Below are positions 6,564 to 11,263 of a stretch of 11,263 nt of DNA, piece by piece (the stretch's first letter is position 1; every line of letters starts with the position of its first letter). The notes beneath the pieces were generated by a model. The model was not told the origin of the DNA. It was given only the letters and a program-made list of their open reading frames with translations, and ran no database searches. A program made the position numbers and the translations under genes. The DNA is from an uncultured Lachnospiraceae bacterium (lineage in GTDB: Bacteria > Bacillota > Clostridia > Lachnospirales > Lachnospiraceae), in the NCBI GenBank assembly GCA_902783445.1, contig CACZQX010000105.1, positions 1 to 11,263 of the forward strand. Reading direction: 5' to 3'.

Positions 6564-6641
6564 TGTATTTTACCGATTTCTTAAAATATATTTGTTGTCA
6601 AGTTATGTTAACTTTAAACCATAGATCAAAATTAAATCTTT

Positions 6642-7064
6642 TTAACCGGCATTGGCATCCATATATGTCTGCAAAATAATGGCTGCGGCCAGTTCATCCA
6701 CATACTCTTTATAATCTTTCTTTTTTACCCCGCTCAAGGACATTATGCTTTCCGCTTGGACTGTGGTAAGTCTTTCATCCATCAGCTCAACTTCAAGACC
6801 GGTCCTGCGTTCCAGCATCTCTTTAAATTCCATGGTTTTTGCTACTCGATCTCCCGAAGTGTCGTTCATGTTTTTTGGAAGACCCAGCACAATCAAAGAA
6901 ATCTCATATTCTTTAATGAGTGTTTCAATACGCTGTAAAGTTTTTCTAAGTTGGTTTTCTTTGTCTCTGCGAACAATCTCAATAGGCTGGGCTGTAATCC
7001 CAAGCAAATCAGAAACAGCCACCCCGACTGTTTTAGAACCAAAATCAAGGCCCATTAAACGCAT
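6642..7064 (-). CDS. ruvX: RuvX/YqgF family RNase H-fold nuclease (YrrK)
   Basis: The 140-residue protein has the YqgF fold markers: DFGSKTVGVAVSD (D7 putative catalytic), IVLGLPKNMNDTSGDR (58-73), MDERLTTVQAE (95-105, E97) and VDELAAAIIL (D123). It is annotated as a putative pre-16S rRNA nuclease or Holliday junction resolvase; in E. coli YqgF is tied to 16S rRNA 5'-end maturation. The full family length and all three acidic positions are intact. Start ATG at 7064 has an AGAGGTG site whose first bases overlap the stop region of ireB 10 nt away, so the two genes are tightly coupled. The ireB-ruvX-DUF1292 order is the conserved Firmicutes arrangement. Confidence 0.94.
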   Translation of the reverse strand: MRLMGLDFGSKTVGVAVSDLLGITAQPIEIVRRDKENQLRKTLQRIETLIKEYEISLIVLGLPKNMNDTSGDRVAKTMEFKEMLERRTGLEVELMDERLTTVQAESIMSLSGVKKKDYKEYVDELAAAIILQTYMDANAG

Positions 7065-7074
7065 ATGGCACCTC

Positions 7075-7341
7075 TTATTCGTCTGTCATCTTATTGTTGA
7101 TATAATATGTGAGAACTTCTTCGATAAGCTCATCACGTTCAACCTTCATTATCATGCTTCTTGCATTATTGAAGCTTGTGATATATGTAGGGTCGCCCGA
7201 CATAATATAACCTACAATCTGATTAACAGGATTATATCCTTTTTTTGTAAGTGCTTTACAAACCAATTCCAAAACTTCCGACACATCCTTGGTTTCATCC
7301 GGCACTTTAAAAAATTGAGTCTGTCTTTCATTATCGCCCAT
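7075..7341 (-). CDS. ireB: IreB family regulatory phosphoprotein (DUF965/YrzL)
   Basis: This 88-residue soluble protein closely matches the IreB family: QTQFFKVPDE at the N-terminus, then KKGYNPVNQIVGYIMSGDPTYITSFNNAR and ERDELIEEVLTYYI. In Enterococcus faecalis IreB is phosphorylated near its N-terminus by the PASTA kinase IreK and modulates cephalosporin resistance. Here the only Thr in that region is T8 (ERQTQF), the likely equivalent site, which is inference. The ATG at 7341 has a GGGGAG site 7 nt upstream. In Bacillus and many Firmicutes alaS precedes this gene, whereas here mtaB does. A 115-nt gap before it holds two promoter candidates and an inverted repeat. Confidence 0.94.
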   Translation of the reverse strand: MGDNERQTQFFKVPDETKDVSEVLELVCKALTKKGYNPVNQIVGYIMSGDPTYITSFNNARSMIMKVERDELIEEVLTYYINNKMTDE

Positions 7342-7389
7342 GACTTTTCTCCCCGTTCTGTCTGTGCTGACAAATCACACTTCATTTCC

Positions 7390-7420
7390 TTTTCGACATT
7401 TTATAACAAAGGGTCGAAAA
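7390..7420. repeat. 8-bp perfect inverted repeat around a putative -10 box upstream of ireB
   Basis: TTTTCGAC at 7390-7397 and GTCGAAAA at 7413-7420 form perfect inverted arms with a 15-bp centre. Arm centres are 23 bp apart, about two helical turns. The centre contains the extended -10 motif (7400-7408). This is the geometry of an operator, but it could also fold as an RNA hairpin. There is no U tract after it on either strand. Confidence 0.5.
7400..7408 (-). promoter_or_regulatory. possible extended -10 promoter for the ireB operon
   Basis: The minus strand reads TGTTATAAA, an extended -10 (TGnTATAAA), with no recognisable -35 at 16-18 nt. The start would be near 7393, about 52 nt before the ireB ATG. 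The call is tentative because the -35 is missing. Confidence 0.4.
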
Positions 7421-7441
7421 TTGCATTTGTTGACTAACTCT

Positions 7442-7470
7442 ATAATAATACAGTTTTTAAATCCTTGCAA
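7442..7470 (-). promoter_or_regulatory. possible promoter overlapping the 3' end of mtaB
   Basis: On the minus strand: TTGCAA (7465-7470), a 17-nt spacer and TATTAT (7442-7447). The -35 box is inside the last codons of mtaB. It would give ireB a leader of about 95 nt that includes the inverted repeat. Two of three strong -35 positions match; AT-rich sequence makes chance matches common. Confidence 0.4.
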
Positions 7471-8779
7471 GGAGTATTTCCGATTCAAGGGGCTTATCTA
7501 TCAATACTTTCATGTTTTTGCCCACCAAGTTTTCATCGGACTTTACACACACTTTAAGATACTGTCTCGTATGTCCTATATAGTATTCTTCGCCGGATAA
7601 TATGCACTTTTCTTCGAAAAGCACTTCAGTTTCCTCTCCAAGAAATTTGTTTCTGAAAGCTTCGGACATTTCTTTGCCCAGTTTTATAAGCTTCTCACTA
7701 CGCTCATGTTTTTGTTTTTCCGTTAATTGATTCGGCATATCCGCAGCTTTCGTACCTTTTCTCTTGGAATATTTAAATACATGAAGATCCGCAAATCCTA
7801 CTTTTTTGCAAAAATCATAGCTTTTTTCAAATTCTTCTTCCGTCTCTCCCGGAAATCCCACAATTACATCCGTCGTAATGGCGGCATCATCAAAAGCATT
7901 GCGAAGTCGCAGACAGGCTTCAAAGTATTCGTCGGATGTGTAATGACGATTCATTCTTTTTAAAGTTTCGTCACAACCGCTTTGCATGGAAAGATGAAAA
8001 TGATGGCATATTTTTTCAAGTTTCTTTAGTCTTTCCACAAAATCAGAACTAATTACTCTGGGTTCCAAAGAGCTCATTCTGATACGTTCTATGCCCGGGA
8101 TTTCGTTTAATTTCTCAAGCAATTCTATTAAGGAAATCTTTTCGTCAGACGAAGAAGTCTCCGTCTTGTCCAAACCGTAAGAGCTTAAGTTTATGCCGTT
8201 AATAACAATCTCTTTGTATCCTTTTTTTGCCAAGCCCTTAACTTCTTTTTGAATTTCCGAGATACTTCTGCTTCTGATTCTTCCTCTGGTATAAGGAATA
8301 ATGCAATAAGTGCAAAAATTATTGCATCCGTCCTGAACCTTAACATTTACTCTTATATTTTCATCCGTTGTTTCCACGGGAGTTTCTTCGAAAAGTTTTT
8401 CTTCGCCAATGTCAACAAAGTTAGCATTTTTACTTTGGTCTTTGAAGTAGTCGGCAAGTGTTTCCGCAAGGTTTGACTTTTTATTGTTACCAAGAATTAT
8501 GTCAACTGCATTATCCCTTAGCAGTTCATCCCCCACTTCCTGCACATAACAGCCGGCAGCTACAACTACGGCCTCGGGATTAAGCTTTTTTGCACGATGA
8601 AGCATCTGCCTTGATTTACGGTCGGCAATATTGGTAACGCTGCATGTATTAACAATATACACATCAGCTTTTTCAGAGAAATCCACCATTTCATAACCAT
8701 TATTTATCAGCTGTTCTCGCATGGATTCCGCTTCATATGAATTAACTTTACAGCCCAGATTGTGGATTGCAGCTTTCAT
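7457..8779 (-). CDS. mtaB: tRNA (N6-L-threonylcarbamoyladenosine(37)-C2) methylthiotransferase MtaB
   Basis: MtaB adds a methylthio group to t6A37 of tRNAs reading ANN codons, using a radical-SAM cluster and a second [4Fe-4S] cluster. The 440-residue protein has the N-terminal methylthiotransferase domain with Cys10, Cys46 and Cys77 (LGCKVN, NTCSVTN, AGCYVQ), the radical-SAM CNNFCTYC (C152, C156, C159), and a C-terminal TRAM-like segment. LGCKVNSYEAE is typical of MtaB/YqeV rather than MiaB. The start is the ATG at 8779: AGAGGT (8786-8791) lies 6 nt upstream, and a second ATG at 8794 lies above that site. It follows thiI by 58 nt, with a GC-rich hairpin between. Confidence 0.94.
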   Translation of the reverse strand: MKAAIHNLGCKVNSYEAESMREQLINNGYEMVDFSEKADVYIVNTCSVTNIADRKSRQMLHRAKKLNPEAVVVAAGCYVQEVGDELLRDNAVDIILGNNKKSNLAETLADYFKDQSKNANFVDIGEEKLFEETPVETTDENIRVNVKVQDGCNNFCTYCIIPYTRGRIRSRSISEIQKEVKGLAKKGYKEIVINGINLSSYGLDKTETSSSDEKISLIELLEKLNEIPGIERIRMSSLEPRVISSDFVERLKKLEKICHHFHLSMQSGCDETLKRMNRHYTSDEYFEACLRLRNAFDDAAITTDVIVGFPGETEEEFEKSYDFCKKVGFADLHVFKYSKRKGTKAADMPNQLTEKQKHERSEKLIKLGKEMSEAFRNKFLGEETEVLFEEKCILSGEEYYIGHTRQYLKVCVKSDENLVGKNMKVLIDKPLESEILLARI

Positions 8780-8801
8780 AAATTTACCTCTCATAAGTTA
8801 A

Positions 8802-8830
8802 TTTGCGGCCGAGCATTAGCGGGCCGCAAA
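8802..8830 (-). other. GC-rich hairpin between thiI and mtaB
   Basis: TTTGCGGCC and GGCCGCAAA form a 9-bp perfect stem with an 11-nt loop. On the minus strand it follows the thiI stop by 7 nt and is followed by TTAACTTATG, not a good U tract. It ends about 10 nt before the mtaB ribosome site. It may be a weak terminator, an RNA-stability element or a processing site; the sequence does not decide. Confidence 0.6.
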
Positions 8831-8837
8831 CAAATAA

Positions 8838-10022
8838 TTAAAATTCTACATCAATAACTTCCGTTGTTTCTATAGCAACTTTTACAAGTTCTTCCATGGC
8901 TTCTTCTATATGAGATTCGCTCTTTTTAATAGAAACGAGGTTAGGCTTTGTAACCGGATGCTTGGCCACAAAGATTGTACAACAATCTTCGTAAGGAAGA
9001 ACCGATGTCTCGTATGTTCCGATTTTCTCGGAAATATCAATAATATCCTGCTTATCCATTGCCACCAAAGGTCTGTAAACAGGCATTGTGCAAACTTCGT
9101 TTGTAACTGCCATGGACTGCATTGTCTGGCTGGCAACCTGGCCGATGCTTTCACCCGTTACAAGTCCGAGATTTCCCTTTTCTTTTGCAAAATGCTCCGC
9201 AATTTTCATCATATAGCGGCGCATAATGATAGTAAGCTGGTCATGTGGACAGCCTTCATAAATCTTAAGCTGGCAGTCTGTAAAGTTTACAATATGGAGT
9301 CTTATCGGTCCCGAATATCTCGATACAATACGAGCCAAATCCACAACTTTTTGTTTAGCGCGCTCGCTGGTATAAGGTGGCGCATGGAAGTAAACCGCGT
9401 CGATTTTAACACCGCGCTTTGCAACCATATAGCCCGCAACGGGACTGTCGATACCGCCGGATAAAAGAAGCATGGCTGATCCCGCCGTGCCCACAGGCAT
9501 ACCTCCCGGACCCGGAATAACCTTTGAATAAATATTAATGCGCTCTCTGATTTCTACATTTATGTAAACCTCAGGCTTATGCACATCTACCTTAAGATCA
9601 GGGAATGCATCTAAGATTCTGCCGCCCAATTCCTCGTTTATTTCCATGGAATTAAGAGGATAATTCTTTCTTGAACGACGAGCCATAACCTTAAAAGTAA
9701 AATCTTTTTTGTCATATGTTTCATCGATAAAGTTAACAACTTTTGCAGACAAATCGTCAAAGCCTTCGTCCGTAATCTGAAGAAGAGGACAAATACCAAC
9801 GATACCGAAAACCGTCTTTAATGTTTCAACAACCTCGTCATTGTCAAAGCTTGATAAGCACTCAACATAGATACGACCTTCGGTTTTTCTTACCTTGTAT
9901 TCGCCATCGATTTTGGATAGAGCTGTTTTGATATTGTAAACAAGCTTATCCTCAAATAAATATCTGTTTTTTCCTTTAACGCCGATTTCGGCGTATTTAA
10001 TTAAAAATTTGTCTAATTTCAT
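8838..10022 (-). CDS. thiI: tRNA 4-thiouridine synthase ThiI
   Basis: ThiI adenylates U8 of tRNA and replaces its oxygen with sulfur from a cysteine desulfurase; in some bacteria it also feeds thiamine synthesis. The 394-residue protein has an N-terminal ferredoxin-like/THUMP region (about 1-165), the PP-loop SGGIDSP at 188-194, and the downstream pattern TGESIGQVASQT and MPVYRPL. C347-C348 in PYEDCCTIF fall where E. coli has its catalytic Cys344, which is inferred from the motif. There is no C-terminal rhodanese domain, as in Bacillus and other Firmicutes. The ATG at 10022 has only a weak purine-rich site (AAAGAGAAAA). The cysteine desulfurase gene 85 nt upstream matches the nifZ-thiI pairing of Bacillus. 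Confidence 0.96.
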   Translation of the reverse strand: MKLDKFLIKYAEIGVKGKNRYLFEDKLVYNIKTALSKIDGEYKVRKTEGRIYVECLSSFDNDEVVETLKTVFGIVGICPLLQITDEGFDDLSAKVVNFIDETYDKKDFTFKVMARRSRKNYPLNSMEINEELGGRILDAFPDLKVDVHKPEVYINVEIRERINIYSKVIPGPGGMPVGTAGSAMLLLSGGIDSPVAGYMVAKRGVKIDAVYFHAPPYTSERAKQKVVDLARIVSRYSGPIRLHIVNFTDCQLKIYEGCPHDQLTIIMRRYMMKIAEHFAKEKGNLGLVTGESIGQVASQTMQSMAVTNEVCTMPVYRPLVAMDKQDIIDISEKIGTYETSVLPYEDCCTIFVAKHPVTKPNLVSIKKSESHIEEAMEELVKVAIETTEVIDVEF

Positions 10023-10107
10023 TTGTTTTCTCTTTCTATTCGGCTTTTAAAACCAATAAATTGTTTAACTTTAATGCTGTGTTAAATAAACCATTAAATC
10101 CCATATA

Positions 10108-11259
10108 TTAATAGTGTCTGAACATCTTAAGTTTCGGGTAAAGTTCTTTCACCACTTCCACAACGAACTTTGCCTCTTCCATGGTGTTTTCATCCGAGAG
10201 GCTGAAACGTAGTGTGCAATCAAGCAATTCCTTTTTCACACCCAATGCCACAAGTGTACCGCTTGGTGCACGTTTGTGGGTGGAACAAGCCGAACCGGAC
10301 GAAACGTAAATTCCTTTATCTTCCAAGGAATGAAGAAAAACTTCGCTTTTAACACCTTCAAAGGAAGCGCTTACAATGTGGGGCGCATTGTCCCCTGTTT
10401 CGTTATTAACGCTCACTCCCTCTATGCCCGCAAATTCTTTCGACATAAAGTCTCTGATTTCTCGCATGTGGCTGACTTTTTCATCGAAGCCTTCGTAAGC
10501 AAGCTTTGCCGCAAGGCCAAGGCCCGCAATGCCCGGAACGTTTTCCGTACCGGAGCGGATGCCATCCTGCTGATTACCTCCAAGTATTATCGGCTTAATC
10601 TTGGTCTTTTCTTTGATGTATAAAAAGCCGATACCCTTAGGTCCGTGAAGCTTGTGACCGCTGACGGACAAAAGGTCCACACCCCATTTGCTTGGGAAAA
10701 TCTTATATTTGGCATAAGCCTGAACCGCATCCACATGAACGATTGTAGCCGGATTATTTTCTCGAATTATGTCAACTAATCTTTTAACATCTTGCGTTGC
10801 GCCCACTTCGTTGTTGGTCATCATAAAAGAAACAAGGATGGTGTCGGCTCTGAGTAAGCTCTTAAGTTCTTCCTCATCAATATGACCGTGACTGTCCACA
10901 CCAACATAGGAAACATCAAAGCCTTGCTCTTCCAAATATACAAAAGGATTAATAACGGAAGGGTGCTCAATTTTGCTTGTGATAATGTGGTTACCACTGC
11001 GTTTATAAGCATTCGCCACACCGATTATAGCCAAATTATTTGACTCGGTGCCGCCGGATGTAAAGAATATTTCCTTATCCTTAACCTTAAGAGATGAAGC
11101 AATAATCTGCTTTGCATCCTTAATATATTTTTCGGCTTCAACGCCTTTTATGTGTTTGGAAGAAGGATTCCCAAAATCCTCCGTCATTACTTTTAAAACT
11201 ATTTCTTTTACTTCATCGGCAACTTTGGTTGTGGCCGAGTTATCCATATAAATATCCAT
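10108..11259 (-). CDS. cysteine desulfurase (NifS/IscS family, NifZ-like partner of ThiI)
   Basis: This PLP-dependent enzyme converts cysteine to alanine and keeps the sulfur as a persulfide. All key residues are visible in the 383-residue protein: IYMDNSATT at 3-11, TSGGTESNN at 67-75, H99, D177 (HVDAVQ), the PLP lysine K203 in SGHKLHGPKG, and the persulfide Cys325 in SSGSACSTHKRAPSG. Its position just before thiI, as in Bacillus nifZ-thiI, suggests it supplies ThiI; whether it also serves iron-sulfur assembly cannot be told. The ATG at 11259 gives the usual N-terminus of the family, but only 4 nt of upstream sequence remain, so its ribosome site and promoter are outside the window. The gap to thiI (10023-10107) shows no clear promoter or terminator. 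Confidence 0.95.
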   Translation of the reverse strand: MDIYMDNSATTKVADEVKEIVLKVMTEDFGNPSSKHIKGVEAEKYIKDAKQIIASSLKVKDKEIFFTSGGTESNNLAIIGVANAYKRSGNHIITSKIEHPSVINPFVYLEEQGFDVSYVGVDSHGHIDEEELKSLLRADTILVSFMMTNNEVGATQDVKRLVDIIRENNPATIVHVDAVQAYAKYKIFPSKWGVDLLSVSGHKLHGPKGIGFLYIKEKTKIKPIILGGNQQDGIRSGTENVPGIAGLGLAAKLAYEGFDEKVSHMREIRDFMSKEFAGIEGVSVNNETGDNAPHIVSASFEGVKSEVFLHSLEDKGIYVSSGSACSTHKRAPSGTLVALGVKKELLDCTLRFSLSDENTMEEAKFVVEVVKELYPKLKMFRHY

Positions 11260-11263
11260 TCTA

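Noticed and set aside
6573..6601. Promoter before the DUF1292 gene based on a perfect TTGACA at 6596-6601
   Set aside because: The hexamer at 17-nt spacing is AATCGG, and the nearest -10-like TAAAAT is 23 nt away.
7210..7387. Minus-strand out-of-frame open frame of about 57 codons starting at an AAGGAAATG before ireB
   Set aside because: It overlaps ireB in another frame, has too short a ribosome-site spacing, and its translation is rich in Lys, Arg, Cys and Trp with no family likeness.
6745..7437. Plus-strand open frame of 230 codons
   Set aside because: It spans the conserved minus-strand genes ruvX and ireB and the intergenic region, and its translation shows no family pattern.

Overview
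The window looks like a stretch of Firmicutes chromosome, most likely from Clostridia and perhaps Lachnospiraceae. The reasons are an AT-rich sequence with strong AGGAGG-type ribosome sites, the gene order ireB-ruvX-DUF1292-RNase J-mltG-trmR-trhP that is typical of Firmicutes, and tRNAs without an encoded CCA. The taxonomic call is inference from gene order and protein style. All convincing genes lie on the minus strand, so transcription runs from high to low coordinates. No phage, transposon, CRISPR or toxin-antitoxin genes are visible.

In transcription order (right to left): a cysteine desulfurase (10108-11259) and ThiI (8838-10022) form a sulfur-transfer pair for 4-thiouridine in tRNA. A GC-rich hairpin separates them from MtaB (7457-8779), a radical-SAM tRNA methylthiotransferase. 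Next comes a compact block: IreB (7075-7341), RuvX/YrrK (6642-7064), a DUF1292 protein (6261-6563) and ribonuclease J (4468-6132). A promoter at 4433-4461 then starts a second block: a short MltG-like membrane protein without the transglycosylase domain (3926-4372), TrmR (3270-3917) and TrhP (2028-3254). TrhP and TrmR are expected to act in sequence to make 5-methoxyuridine at tRNA wobble position 34. A third unit, with its own strong promoter (1979-2007) and a leader of about 100 nt, encodes a small protein resembling only the C-terminal part of the flagellar cap protein FliD (1155-1871). It ends at a hairpin, followed by a CPBP-family membrane protease (240-1088). Last come a consensus promoter and the genes for tRNA-Val(UAC) and elongator tRNA-Met(CAU).

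The common theme is RNA: four or five proteins make or support tRNA modifications, RNase J degrades and matures RNA, RuvX homologues are linked to 16S rRNA maturation, and two tRNAs lie at the end. tRNA-Val(UAC) is itself an expected substrate of TrhP/TrmR (U34) and of ThiI (U8). Most of the region is conserved housekeeping DNA. The least explained items are the FliD-C-like protein, the truncated MltG-like protein, the inverted repeat around a putative -10 box upstream of ireB, and the missing ribosome site of the CPBP gene. Four gene starts (FliD-C-like, trhP, rnj, mtaB) are placed downstream of the longest open frame because the Shine-Dalgarno sequence lies inside the longer frame.
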